From contig CM046832.1 in NCBI GenBank assembly GCA_025618425.1, positions 70,945,187-71,009,186 on the forward strand: a stretch of 64,000 nucleotides of DNA, written 5' to 3'. Both the position numbers and the translations under genes were made by a program. Under the pieces are notes generated by a model. The model searched no databases. It was given only the letters and a program-made list of their open reading frames with translations, and was not told the DNA's origin. Shown here piece by piece: positions 12,201 through 27,200 of the stretch. How positions within the stretch are numbered: position 1 is the stretch's first letter; the number at the start of each line of letters is the position of its first letter. The DNA comes from Heliocidaris tuberculata (Eukaryota; Echinodermata; Echinoidea; Camarodonta; Echinometridae).

Positions 12201-15200
12201 GTGTGCATTTTTATTGAATCATAGATCTTTTATTGACATTAGAACAGTTGTTTGAATCACTGACCAGGACCCGCACTCACTTTTCAGATGGAGATGAAAT
12301 CAGGTTTTAGAAATCTAAGCAACATTGATTATGAATCTGGTGAATATGTTTATTGTAGAACCTTTGACTTAGAATCGAACTAGAAAATGTTTATTAATCT
12401 TTTTACATTGTTTTACATCTTGTTCTTTAAGAAATTAGTAAAATCTGCTAAATATTGGATATTTGCTGAAACAAATGTTGAATTGTGCAATTCTGTCAAA
12501 GGTACCCTAGCAGGGAGTAACACATGGTCAGCATCTGTAATCAGGGAGGACTCTGCCCGACATCCCCACCCACCCAGGGAAAATTCAGGAGGAAAGTCAC
12601 GCAGAGTTGTAAAGGTCCGCCCTACTAGTGGCAAGAAAAGCGATGCCTCGGAATCAAGCGATGTAGATTTAACATCAGCCAGAGGGAAGCAAAAACTGAA
12701 CTCTAAGAGTAACACAACTAGTGCTAATAGAAGTGATTCAATGGCTACATTGTCCACTGGTATGCAGAACATGGCTATAGGTAGTAAATCAGCAGGAAGA
12801 GGTAGGACTCGATTAGATAGCCTGTCTGAATCGGATGATCACCAGGAGGTTGTTGGAGATGGGCGCAACGGAAGGCTTGCCTCTGGGCGTAGTAAGATAC
12901 CTCGCAGGAAGAAGAAAGACAGAAGCAATGGTAGCAGCAAGATGATGGGTGTGTCAGAAAAGGAAGAGATTGGAAGTGATAGTGTTAGCTCAAGGACTGC
13001 TAGAACAAGAGACAATCAAGATTCATCTGAAGGGATTTCTTCAGTGCAGTCTGTGGAAGGGAGGGTGATTAAAAATGGTACTGACGTCAGTGTGAAGCTG
13101 GGAGAATCAGGTAACAGTATTCTCATCTTGTACAAGACATACATAAGAATGGCTTTGTGATGAGTGTTTACAGCCCTTTAGAAGTAAAAAAATGAATGAA
13201 TCACTGTAGTTTTTAAAAACAAAATTTGTATTTGACATTAATCTGTTAAAATACTGCCTCTATGAAATTCAGGTAAACTAAACTTGATAGGATCTTGAGA
13301 TGGAGTTATTAACTATGACTGTTTTATTATTCTTATGTCTTTCTTTGTGAAGAATTTCATAATTTTTATTATAATTTAAAGAAAATTTTCAAAATCTATT
13401 CTAATTTTAGAAAATGGATGTATATTGCCATTTCATGTTTATTGTATTTTCTTTCTCTCTGTCTCTCTGATCCTCTGACTCTCTCTCTCTGTCTCTCTCT
13501 GTCTTTTTTGCTGTCTCTCTCTTTTTCTCTCTGTCTTTTTTGCTGTCTCTCTCTTTTTCTCTCTGTCTCAGATTCTGGTGTGGCTATCTCAGTGGAAACA
13601 TCTGAACCAGAAGCCAGTCATTCAGCAGTGTCTTCAAGCAGGTAAAATTAATTTATACAGAATCAACTATTACCCCTTATTTTTAAATATTAAGGTACAT
13701 TGCAGAATATGTGTTCAAACAATATACTTGAATAAATTCTGGGTTCAGTATATTCAAAAGCATATCCAAAATCATGTAGACACAGATTATTATAAGAACT
13801 TGTGTAACCTTTTTTTCTCACCTTTGCTCTTTTCACTCTGAATATTTTAAGTACTTAATACGCATAAAGAGTCATTTTTGTAGGAGTGATAGGTAATTGA
13901 AAACTGAAAATGACTTTCATCAATTCATTGCTGCTTAAAAATACTTTTCAGTACTAATGAAATGTGTAGATCAGTAAATTCTTCAGTAACACACAATCTA
14001 AATTTAGTCTTTTTTAAATAAAATTGCTGTGTTTGCTCTTGCCTAAGAAAACAACTGTTGCAAATGACATTCTGTTTCAAAAATCAACAATTAGGCACAC
14101 TTTTGAAAATGTTTTGGTAGAAACATCGATCCTGATTAGAACTTGTTTTTATTTACAAAGCTACAATGCTTATATTTTATTATTATTAAATTTCTTTTTC
14201 AGATCAATAAAGTCAGACAGCAAAGATAAGACTGCTCTTTATACATTCATGTCACCTCCACATACTGTTCCAGTCAGAGCACCAGAGAATTCAAGACAGT
14301 TAGATCCAAGTAAACTTCAGGTAAATATATGTCATTAATAACTGTTTTCGGCATCACAAAGGAGTACTGTAACTTGGGAAATTGATTGAAGCAATCAAAT
14401 TTACAAACATTCCGGACATTTAGGCACAAGAAATGAAAAGTTTGAATCCATTGCCAACATTAATCCTCCCCCCTTTTTTTTCCCTTTGGAAATGAATCAA
14501 GTTGTTTTAACTAGGCATAATGGTGAGGGAAAAAATAAGATGTTTTGAAAAATGGTTAGATGAAATGTCAATGATGTTAAAGATAACAAAAGTGATAACA
14601 ATAAGTGATCCTTTAGTAGTTTGAAACAAGATTATTCATATGAATATATCATATTGTAAATGTTCATCGTCGTTTTAGAGCTAGATGTAATGCGAAATGA
14701 ATGAAGTGTGGAATTCAAATCATTTTTTTCTGTGGCATCTCTATGGAATATTTGTTTGTGTAATGTTTATTTCAGATGAAAATGCAAGCCATTGTAGATA
14801 GCTCAACTCCAACTAACATTGATGGAAATAAAGACAAGGATGATTTTGACACTGTCAAGGAACCCTCTAGAGAACTCATAAGTCCAGAGACAGATTTTCT
14901 GAGACATGCTCAACTGAACGATGATTCTGATCTCGAAGATGACTGGCATGGGAATGGAAAATTAAAAGTCCAAAGAACGATCGAGCGTTCACATTCCCCG
15001 AAGAGCAGGGCTAGAGAAAACAATGGAAACCCTTTCAGTGATTCAACACTTGAGGGCAGCAGACAAAACCAGCAGAAGCCAGCAATGAGTCTGTCGCCAA
15101 CGTTACGTCGTAGCAAACTTGCAGCTCTCGCTCAGAGCCAGGGAGGGGCTTCGCAGCATCCTCCTAGGGGGTCGGTGTCAAGGATGAGTATCAGATCCAA

Positions 15201-18200
15201 GCATCTCAAAGAGATACCAAAGGATGATCCAAGGGTGTCTGATGTAAGTACTAATTACAAACAATGTAAACATAAATAAAGTAAAATCATACAATTTTAA
15301 AGGTATTATCAGCCTTTTACAATTTTCAAATTTATGTAGCACTGATAAATGACACACCTAAACCAAGAATATGCAGGTCAATAACACTGAGGTCAAGTTC
15401 AATTTATTCCTGGAATTTTATCAAAAATGAAGAGGAGGAGGTTCCATGTCATGTGATATTTGATATTTTTTCCTACACATGCAAATGCTATTGGGATAAT
15501 TTCTTACACATTTTTTTCTTCATACATTTGAAAGTGTCTGGGTACTAAAGAGGCTCAAAACAAGTTAAAATTGCAATAGTTATGATGATTTCTGTAAACT
15601 TCATTGCCTAAATTTCCTCAGGTGTTTCTGTAAATCATGTCTGAGCAGACTCTCATATGATGAAAAAGTTGGTGGTTGGTAGAAAAAAGGAAGCAGAAGG
15701 GAATGAGAAACTAGGCATAAATGTATTTATCCTGAAGCTAATGTTGAGTTCTTATAATGACATTACATCTCCAGAGTAACTGGCATGGAGTTAATTGATG
15801 TTTGGACCAGCTATTAAAGTGTTAACATACTAATGAAAATTTGCTGGAAATCGTGTTTTGGCCTACATGAAGGCTCTCATTTTCTTGTATGAGGTCATGG
15901 GATATGCACCTGGTTGATTTCCTTGTCTGTCCCAGCTCATTACTCAGTTTATTAAACATTTTCTATCAAAATGGTTTGGCAGATATCATGTCTTTAAAGT
16001 TTTGAAAAATAAATTTTGTGGGATTCTGTGAGAATCTATTTTCTGTCCTTTGCCCTAACTCAAGATGACATGTAAAGACATTAGATACTGTTTAAATGTC
16101 ATCATCTCATATGTTGATGTCGTAAGAGGAAATTTCCAGGAAGCATATGTTGTCATGTTGACCAGGGTCATACAAATAACTCAAATAGCTTGCAGTTCCC
16201 TAATGGTGTGGGAACAACAACAATTTCTATAGGCAATGTTGAATTCAGGCAGGGGGTCATTTTTAGTGCGATACTTGAATTAAAGATGAAGTTGAGTTCT
16301 GGTCATGAGATTGAATTGTGAAAGAAACTGTCTCAAATCAATTGGGAAAGGCTGATTATATGGCACATAAGAATTGGTGTATGCTGTAAGGTTTTGGAAT
16401 GACCAAAATGACAAGAAATTGATTCAATCCTGCTGAGAGTCACGTGCACCGCACACAGAAATGTGTATATGGGACTACACACAAATGTTTGGCCTGAACA
16501 TTTCAGCTGTTTCTCGTCATATTTTGGATGTAAGAGTATTTGAAGAGCAATCCTTTTCAGGGGACATATCTACTATGATAATCTTCCAAATTCACATAAA
16601 GAGAATGAGAAAGCTCACAATTTTTTGTTACCTTTCCCAGAACTCAATCTTCCCTTTAACATCCTAGGGTGATGCATTGTAGTTACAATGTTATCTTTCT
16701 ATTCTTCTGTATATGTTTCCTTTTGCTCTCAATGAACATAACTTCAGAGATTGTATGAAGTGTTTTATATAATATCTGTCTTTGCCAAGCTGTTCCAACA
16801 GCTTAATATGATGATCCAATGTCACACCTTGAGAATATCAATGTTGACAGGTGAATATCAATGTTGACAGGTGAATAATGATTTGTATAATTAGATTGAA
16901 TCAAATTTGTGCCCAAATTAAGATTGGAGGGAATACCAGTTCAATAAAATTTTACACAATTTTTTCACTCTTCATGAAATTTAAAGCCAGCCAGAAAGCA
17001 TATGCAGATCAAATATTGTGTCTTTAAAGACATTGGATGTTTAAATGTCATCATACTGATGTGTTGTTTTCATAAAGGAGATTTCCAGGAATCATATGTT
17101 GTTGATTAGGGTCGTAAATATAACCTCTGTTGATAGAGCAACATCAATATCTGAAATCCAGATCAAATCAAATTCAAGATTCAGACAAGAACCCAACATA
17201 CAATTTACTCCCAAGGTTGACATTTCCTTCCTCTTTCTCCTCTATCTTTCCATGAACAAAACTTTTATTGAATATGTTCTTTATTTGCAAATATATATTA
17301 CATATGGATGAATACAAAGCAGCGATTTCAATTTTAAAACAAAGAAATCCAGTATACAGTTAAAGAGACAGAATATGAAACAAGAGAGAAACAGCATGCA
17401 TATAATTTTGGAGCTACATGTAACACATACCTATTAACACAGAGAGAAAGCCAAGAATAAAACATATACCAATTAACTACCCAATAAGGATTTGCATAAT
17501 GAATTGTGCAATTTGAATATATATTATTTACATATATATTCCAATAATCCAATGTACATGTTTTTACAGAATTATTCTTCATTATGGTCATCATGCCTAC
17601 ATTGTCTTATTAAATATCTTTAATCCAAGATAACATGATAATACCTTTTAGATACTGATTCTTAGTTTTTAATCATTAACCAAATCAAACTAAATCAAAT
17701 GAAATAAAAATATTCCTTCACAGGACTATGACTGGAGGAAGTACCAGTCTAACAACAGTTCACTGGCCTCATCATTAGAAGCCAACATGCTGGCAAGCCT
17801 TAAGAGACAACAGCTAGATGAACTCTATGAAGAACGCAATGAGGGAGCAGCGAACAACAGCTTTGAGATACACAACTACGGGGATGATGATGAGAGTAGT
17901 TCCAGTGACGATACCAATACTACCATTAGCACTTGGAAACCACCAGTAAGGTTCCCTATTCTACCATTAATGAGTTACAAAAACTGTTATTGAACACTTG
18001 TTGAATTGAGAAACTGATTTATAACAACATTTGCCAGAACCTTTTTATGAGCACAGATTCTTGAACTCTGTAAAGTTGGCTGAATTGTGTATTTATACCT
18101 CGTGTATTGCTTAAAAACAATATTGGAAAGTTTTAAGCAAAATATTGTTATTTAGTTTAATGTCAGAGAAATTTGCATGTTTTTGTATCTCTTTATTTTC

Positions 18201-21200
18201 TACATGTAATGTCTGTGATTACTTTTTTAATTAAAAAGCCAACAAACTAGCTAAAGAGAATACACTGTATGCCAATGTTTTGGAATTTAAAGAATAATCC
18301 AGATTTTGGAGCATTGTTGAGATTTTTTTTTATTGTGAGGTATGAAAAAGGCAGTAAATGAATACTGAATTTATTTTCAAGAGGATGATAGTTTGTACAC
18401 TGGAACTTTAAAAGATAAAGTTGAGTTCTGGTCATGAGATTGAATTGTGAAAGAAAATGTCTCAAAGCAATTGGGAAATGTTGATTATATAGCAGGTAAG
18501 AATTGGTGTATGCTGTAAGGTTTTGGAATCACCAAAATGATAAGAAGTTTACTCAATCCTGCTGAAAGTCACATACACTGCACACAGAAATGTGTATATG
18601 GGACTACACACAAATGTTCGTCCCGAACATTTCAGCTGTTTCTTGTCATATCTTGAATGTGATGGCATTTGAAGAGCAATCCTTTTCAGGGAACATTTCT
18701 ACTATGATAATCTTTCAAATTAACATAATAAGAATGAGAAAGCTCACAAATTACTTTTTTACCTTTCCCAGAACTCAACCTTCCCTTTAAAGTACACATT
18801 CAAAGAAAATCACAAATATGATAAATAATGTATCACTAGAAACTGGCAAGTTAACAGATAGCAATCGTATCAATTTAAAGTCAACTACATATCAGGTAAT
18901 TAAACAATAATACAAATAAAACTACCTCCCAGCATCTGCGATATACAAGCGCTTCGCCAAAAAAATAACAATGTTTCAATGACGTCAATAAAGGGAACAA
19001 TCCTGTCCAAGCAGACGACGTCCCATAAAGAATGAACATAAGTGCAGTGCAGTTATTTCTCAAATTATAAAGAATTTAGTGTATTCAAACGTGCCCATAT
19101 TTCACACCATTCTAAAATGGGAATGAAACAGATTCTGATTACTGAAATCTTTTGTTTGTAAATATATAGGATGAGGGTTAATGAACAATCAAAGAAACCA
19201 CACTTTCAAATTGAAATGCCCGCTGAATGATTGCAAGGACAGTATTTATCCCTCATTCAACGCCGAACGTCCAGCGGTGTATGCAGCTGTGAATGAAATG
19301 GCGTCTATTTTGTTTACAAGCAACTGATTCCTTTATTCTTGTAACGCTTCATTTTCCATCCAAATAAACCCATGCACGGGGTTTAGAGTGAGGCAATATA
19401 TGGATTAAACATAATAGACTAATGCTAGTGAAGTGAAATAACTGAGGAGAAGATGACAAAACAGGCACTGAAAATATGTGAGATGTTATGGGACATCGTC
19501 TGCTTGTGCAATTAACGTCCTCCCTTTGACGTCACACATTTCAGCGGCTTTCAGAGAGCTGTTCAGGTGCTATGTCGGGGCTGTATTTTAGCAATTTGTA
19601 ATTGATAATAATCATTACTTCGAATGTTTGCAAGCATAGAATTTTGACAAACTTGTCCGGTCTAAGCTTCACCTGCGCAAAAATGAAAATTAAGTCAGTT
19701 TTAAAAATCAATGAATATCTACTTTAAGTTCATTTATCTGCTAAATAATTGGATTGACGGGTTGTATATTACATAGGAAATACCAGAGTGAAATTTACAC
19801 AAGCAGATGTAAAACAATGGAAAGCTTGAGACTGTGTAAATTATAGCAATTAAGAAATCTACAAGAAATTAACAAGGAACTATCTCCTGGCCAAAATTTG
19901 TAAACAAGGAGGAATGTAATGTACAAGAAATCAGTGTTCATATAAAATTAAGTGCATTGTGGATTGAAAAAGAGATTGGAAACTTCAAGAAGTCATTTCA
20001 AATCTAAATTTGATTTTGTTTTTGGAGACCTTCAAAAAAATGACTCCAATTGCAAAGATATCTGAATTACTGAGATCATAGGCCTCATGTACTACAAAAT
20101 ATGTATATGTATATTCTTTAGGCATGATTTCCTGATATGTAGAAGGAAATTATACTTTGTACACTACATGTAGTTCTTCATATCAAGTTACTTTCACAAA
20201 TATTACCATTTCATTTAGGGGAATTTTTTTGGAAGGACACTATGTTAAGCGAGATATTACTTTATGATATTGAAATATGCATGTATGCTAACTAGCTTTA
20301 AAATATGCATGTATGCCCAGTGGCGGATCCAGGATTTCTTGAGGGAGGGGGCTCAATATTCAAAAATTTTCTGACAAAAAAAAAAAAAAAAAAAAATCCT
20401 CAGCATTTTTGGGCCCCCTTTTAACTCAAAAATCTCTGACAAGCAAAAAAAAAAAAAAAAAAAGGTCCTCAGCATTTTTGCGGCCCCTTTTTGGTTCCAG
20501 GGGAGGGGACCCACCCCCCCCCCCCCCTGGATCCGCCACTGTGTATGCTAACTAGCTTAATGAACGTTGAAGAAGTTTTCGGTTCAACATGTGTGTTTAA
20601 CTTCAACTCCTGAAAAGGACTGTTGGGTTAGAGAAGGATAGCAGAGCAAGGAGAGAAGAGGAGATCTATATAAAAGAGCAAGACAGAGAGAGAGAAAAAA
20701 AAATAATAGAAGTACACAGTATCTTTCCTGAAAAGTTTAATGAACTTTACATGTGTAATGTAAAAGAAGAATAAGATTGTGATAAAGACATTGAAGTGGG
20801 AGGCATATTTTCTTCTCATCTTTTTGAATACTTGAGTTTTAATAGTGTACTATTTTTACAGGATAATTTGAGGAGAGGCAAAGGTTATCAAGAAGAAATG
20901 AATTATGCTCCAACTGGAAACCCACTCATGCAGTCAAACCCAAGGTGAGAAATGAGTCCTGTTTATTTTGTCATGGACCCCCTGTTTCATAGCTACTTTG
21001 TTTTTAGAAAGAGGAAAAGTGTACTTGCATAAACTAGCATGTGGCCTGATTTTAGTATCTTTTTCTGAACTTGAAAAATATATATTTCGAAAGAAGTCCT
21101 GTTTTTGTATTTTGATATCTGAAGCATAATAAATAGCATAGTACATATTAGAGCAACATTTTTACATAGATACCTGCCACTACCATGTTATTGGTTTCAG

Positions 21201-24200
21201 ATGTGGTTTCATTTTAAACTACTTAACAATGTCTAACTGATTCTCTGTGTTTCTTACTTTGCTATCAGATTGATCTGTGACTCTTATTCTCAGTTTTTAC
21301 CTTCCTACTTCTTTGTCCCAAGAAGAGAGTTAGTGAATTCTTCACCATTGATTTTTAATCCATGTTGTGATGTATACAGAGACTGGTCCAACCTGTTCAG
21401 TCCACCTATTGTGCTACCCAGTGAGAAGCTGCAGAGTGAACAGTCTCAACTCTCACCAGTCAACGAGTTTGGATCAGGTAAACATATATGCATCATTATG
21501 GTCTGTTGAAAGTCAGCAGGGAGTTAACTCTGTGTAAAAGGATATGAATTAATAAACTTCCTGGCTGTTAGCAGAAAATATGAAAAGTGATAACTTCATT
21601 TATCTCATGACATTTTCAAGACTTCAAAAATCTTGTTTTACGCATATTTTAGTTTTATGCGTATTTCTCCTTGGAGAATCCATCGGAATTTGGAATGACT
21701 GTTTGCAAACTATTACTGATCTAGACAGAATTTCATGTATAATTGCAACGTGATAACGTACATATTGAGGTATCTATTATGCAAATTATGCAAGAACGGC
21801 TCATCAGTCCACTGGCTTCTCCTCGTCCACTAGTCAGATCGAGAACGCATCAAACATTGTATTGCAGTCTTCTCTAAAACGTGAACCTCGCTTCACCCAT
21901 TGTTAGCTTCATGCTTCACCTACTTTGTATGCAGTTAACACAAAGCAGTCCATTGTCGCTGGGAGGATCTAGGACGGCGTTCGCGTTGACACATTCGAAA
22001 ACTCCCTAATGTCTGCTCTGAGCCAGAAGGGTATCAGCCAGTTCATAATTACAATTTGGGCATGTGCAGATAAATGTCATTTCTACCAAGTACAAATGAC
22101 CTGTATATGCTTTCATAGTGTGTGCACCGTGATGTACGCACCAGTGTGATTTCTATTGTTAAACAAGCAGCGTGTCCATCAAAGCAGATGTGCATGCGGG
22201 TACAAATTGGGGTCATTTGTAACTTTACTAATAACGAACTGGCTTATTAGCTCATATTATTTTATGTTAATGCCCTTTTTGCTCTCAACATACGATACAG
22301 GTATGTCTATAAAGCTGTACATCAAATGTCTACTCTTGTTTATGTGTGAATATGAAAGTAAACGGTATTGATTTAAACATTGGCATAATTAATTCTTGTT
22401 TTTGTACTTAATTAACTTGTATTTGCAATGGTACATGGTACATGATAATACATGCCATCCTGTCCCTATCGCATGGTGGTACTGAAAAAATATAACATCT
22501 AATTTCCGGTGTTTGTTGCATACCATGGCAGCCCTTATTTTACAGCCCTGGAAGAATGGAGAATGTGATTGTCATGTGCGTAACAAAGCATCTCCAATTG
22601 AACGATGAAATCAGTGATGACAGCAAAACACTGATATACACTCTGGAATATCCATCAAACAGTTACCATGAGAAAGATATGTGTCGAGAGAGTGTTTAAT
22701 TTACCATCCAGGGGTATTTATCAGTATGGTGTTTACATTCTCGCACAGACAATAACTGAGTGAGTTATGATGCCATCCATACAAGGCAAGCAGTCGCCAC
22801 CTGCTAAAGAATATCCTATTATCACTTGTTATTCATACGTGATGTGAAAGAATGGGGCATGTGAACTTTGTATACGCCCAAGAGGACAGCTTTTATGTGT
22901 GGAGTGATTAATGAGTTAAGCATCCTGGAGTAGTGCAGTGTTTCTCATGCTTGTTTAGAAGATTTATCCATATTTTGAACTCATTTTTTATGACAACTGA
23001 GGGCCCCATCTGATCTCGGCCACGACATGGTTGATCCCCTTAAAATTTTGCATGGACGTCAAGAATCCTGTGAAGAACACAGTTCCATCGTTATTTTTAT
23101 GTAAATCCCTATTTTTTCATTTAACCCTAAAAGAGGGGGTAGAATCCACCCCCCCCCCCCAAACGTGTTCCGCAAAATGTTTGAGGATAACTTTTTCTGC
23201 GTCACAAGCTTTCATTACTTTTTAGCCTAGAGTCTTTCGCATCTTTTGATAGCAAATTTATAACATTTTGACCAACGGGTACTGTGCAGTGTGTACAATT
23301 TCAGAGTGTTATCTGAACCAATATTCAGTTAGAATAGATGATAATTACAGCTTAAAGAAAAAAATTATGGGTGATAAAGGAGGAACATGAGGAAATGCAG
23401 TTTCCCATTTGTTTTGTTCACAAAGTACATTAAGTTTTAAATGCATAACAAAAATGACATGTTGATATTGGTGTGTACACAGAATGGGAAGACACTTACA
23501 TTGAATGTGAATATCCTCCCTAGTTTTCACCCTTGATCTATATCATTTGTGTCAGGTATGTCAAAAACAAAAAAGTATAAGTAGTAATGATAGCATAAGA
23601 AGAAAATTCAATGAATCACATGCCCTCTCCAGTGATTTTTTTTAATCAAGAAAAGGAATACACTCTCTTGTATGTTTAGCTACTTTCTTGCATTAAAATT
23701 ACTTTCATACAGTAAGTCTGATTTTTCCTCACAAAAAGTGTAAAGGTCTTTTTGATATATGATGGTATTGGTTGAATATTCTTGTTAATGCTTCTGGCTG
23801 TCAACTTTAAATATTATCTGCTCTCCTGCTCTCTATAAAGAATATTCATCCGCAATACAAACTTTACAAACTTACAAACCTAGAAATCATTTTATCAGTA
23901 ATTAATACTTTAAGATTATGTGTCTCGATATCTTATGAGGAACTTGACACAATTAGGATTTGGCCCAATACACAGTTGCAATCAATCTATGAATTGTTAG
24001 TCTAGTTTTACTTCTGATGGGTCTTGACTAATGCATATCAGACCACAGCTTCAAAATGGCAGCTGAGATAGATTCCTTAGCTCTTAAAACCAAGCTTGGA
24101 AAGTTTCAATACGTGAGTCTGCTGTACTGCTGCTGTTGGACAACCTTAATTTCTACCGTTTAAGATGTCTCTAATATGCATGTGTTATTCGGACATGCCA

Positions 24201-27200
24201 GAACCCATGCAGAACTTTCATGAGAGAATCATTCATTTTCATCCAAAGTTAATACTGTAAAACCAGAGACTTTTCATGAATTAAAAATAGGAAATTTTGA
24301 TATTTCTCGTAATGAAACTTTTGTGCATTTCAAATGCTTGCAAGAGCTGCAAATGTTTCTCACTTTGCAGTAATTGATTGAATATATTGTATTTATTTTA
24401 TTATAAGGCATGCCCCACAAAAACATTTGCTTCCTAGGATCTACGCCCCCTTTTCTCGCATAACCAAATGCAGTTATCATATGATTAATGAGAAAATTGA
24501 TGTTTTTTGACAAAATCATGGAAATTCAGTTGATCTTGTGATGGAATAATCCAGACCACACTGCGATTTTCTCAGCAAGAGATGTGTAGTTGATGTTCAT
24601 TGATCCTCAGCAAATAAGAGTTGACAGGTACTCCATATGGTGAAGTCATTGTGTTTACTATCCCTAGTACCTGCGTCATCCCAGGGACCTGATGCATCAT
24701 GAACATCAGATAAATTATCTCATACATTATCACCACTTGGTCTTTCCACTGATTCCATTGTTTCCGGTATTCTTTTATTCCATTATCTTTGTTAGAGGAA
24801 GTAATTAACTTCTCTATCATTTTATGTCCTTGGAAATTTTGGTGGAAAAAAATTGAAATGAGATTCATGGCTACTGAATTTGAAGGATACATGGTGTTTA
24901 TCACATTTGATATCAAGATGAATGCACTAAACTTTGGATAAATGTCACCTATTTAATATTACCACCACTTGTTCTTTCCATTGCTATTAATATTTACAGT
25001 ATCTCCTTCTGTGTTGTCATCTGTGGAGGAAAGTGTTTATCATATATTGATCATCAGGTGTATGAAATTGAAAGTATCAATCTTCATTCTGTTTCTCCAT
25101 CTGCTTTTTATCTTTCAGTGGATGGTGTGGTAGGGATTATGGAGGCTGGTAATGGGTCAAAATTTCAAACAGCGGTTTTTATATTATGAAACGTAAAGAA
25201 GAGATGGATATAGAAAACAAAACTTAATCCTCTTGAGTTCTGATAATGAAATTTCATATTGAAAGGAGCTGGCAATAAAATCATTCATAATGGGTTGTCA
25301 CCATGTAAATGAGTTGTTTGGACCTGAAAACTTGTGAAAACTGGCTGAAAATCCCAAAACAAATACATATCAAAACATTGTTACTATTTTATTGCACAAT
25401 ACATTTTCTTTCAAATTCATAAGGCCGACATACTTTGTTTGTAGTCTTGAATTCCAGGAGTTTTCTGCTTACCATCAAAATAATTTGAAGGTCTCAGTGA
25501 TGTAGGATTTAAAAAAAAAAGAATTCAATTCTTTAGTTTGTTCTCTTAGTTTACATACCTCAGTCAGAATAAAAAAAACAGACAAAGAGAAAACAGGAAA
25601 ATAATTCAAAACTCATCCCCAGCAGATTTATTGTTGTAACAGATACATAATGCCTGTGCAGGATTTAGAGGCAATTGATAAAGTGCTGTGTGAGTGCTGC
25701 AAACTACAGCAGTCTCCTTAACATGTGTTTTTAAACCCTGTTGACTCTCATACCCCTTTCAATAATTCTTCCACTTTTGGTCCGCACTAAAATAGTCCGC
25801 ACCAAGCAGTAAAATTTGCGTTCAGTAGTTCACAGCGGACCGCTCTTCTCTTACAGGACCCTTTCAATAATCAGCCCAATAGGGAGCAACTGTCATGGTA
25901 ACTGCACACGCCCACATATACATGACGTCATCTTCCGGTCAAGCGGAAGAGCTCACAATTTTGCGTGCGACATTGACAGCCCTAAAATACGTACTGCTAC
26001 ATGTACACATTCGTTCCGTTTCGTTTGACTGTTTCGTTTGACCATTTCTGCTTGAATAATCTTCGCATTTTGCACTTTTGATATTTTTCTTCGATTTGAG
26101 AAGTTCTTTGGCGTATAGCAAGGCACATGCGGAGCATTGTAGAATCACATGCAGGACGAAGCTTCGGTAGCGGGCGCTCAATGTGACCTTTGACCGTGCA
26201 AGGACTTATAGGGTGGACTTTGGTGCTGCTAACTTTCAGTAATTCTTTGGTCCGCACCTGGTGCACTCCTGGTGCTCCTAAAAGCAGCTCTAAAATAGAG
26301 CGAACTATTTTGGCCCGCGCTGTTCAGTAATTCAAAATTTTTCGACTTACAGTGGACCTGGTCCGGACCAGCGATTTATTGAATGGGGTATAATTCTCCG
26401 CATCACAGAGACAGAGAGAGAGAGAGGAAGAGACAGAACGTACCAGTTTTCTTTGATGTTATGTCATTAGGGCAGAAAGTTCTTAGAATATGTGCAAATG
26501 ACTCTGTGCAAATGATTTTGAAACTTGTCATTCTGGCAATGAGCATGTTGTTTATCAAATCAGTGACCTTTATGCATTACCTAACCTCCTTTTTTGCTAA
26601 CTTTGCTGTAATATTGAATGAAATGAAATAGTCTAGCTGATTGCATTTAGCTTCCATTTAAACTTAATTTTTCTCTCATCAATACATGCCCCAAGCTATT
26701 CCAAGTATCAGAGGAGGACAGTGACCTTTAATGGCATTTGCAGATTAAAGTGACCGGTATCTGATTAAGGGTCACTTGTTACAAGGTGTAAAGGTCAAAG
26801 TATCAAGGTTTGATAATGGACCTTGTCAAGTGCAATTGATGATGTGTCTTGTATGGGTAATGTTTTCTTTGCTTCTCATTTGGTAGAGGTGTTTTTGTTT
26901 TCCTCTTTTGACAAGAATACTTCCTTCTGTATATCATAGAATACACCATATGAGCACATATCAGGGATTTATCTTAGTGGGTTTTTCAATCTGCCTATGC
27001 ACAAATTTATAACTTTTAACTGGTTTATTGCTGCTTTTAACACTATTATGAACACTACACATAACTTCAATGTATCTCACTGTAAGTCATGTTCGATACT
27101 CCTATTTTTGTTTTGTTTAGGACTTCTTAATGATGGTGGACGACACAAGTCAACAAGCAGTGATGTGCGAGGAGACACAGACGGTGAAGAGGAATTAGAT

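Larger units (their letters stand above)
15244..17723. other. CFAP20DC intron 15
   Basis: No additional exon recognised. Contains a TTAA-flanked MITE, a pair of diverged direct repeats on either side of it, and a two-copy 18-bp tandem repeat near 16840-16875. Confidence 0.6.
17946..20861. other. CFAP20DC intron 16
   Basis: No exon recognised. Holds MITE copy 2, a long imperfect foldback segment (about 18870-19720) and a hAT-like MITE. Confidence 0.6.
21478..27120. other. CFAP20DC intron 18 (5.6 kb, largest)
   Basis: No confident exon apart from a possible 30-nt microexon at 25119-25148. Contains a 640-bp MITE; bases about 21700-22900 are GC-richer, repeat-like DNA that I could not classify. 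Confidence 0.55.

Noticed and set aside
12387..12513. N-terminal extension of the exon 12 open frame ([10 protein letters not shown]...)
   Set aside because: Intronic sequence read in frame; the acceptor at 12513 restores the phase from exon 11.
16461..16667. Open frame [10 protein letters not shown], with a relative at 18590
   Set aside because: Lies inside a MITE; similarity between copies is DNA-level repeat identity.
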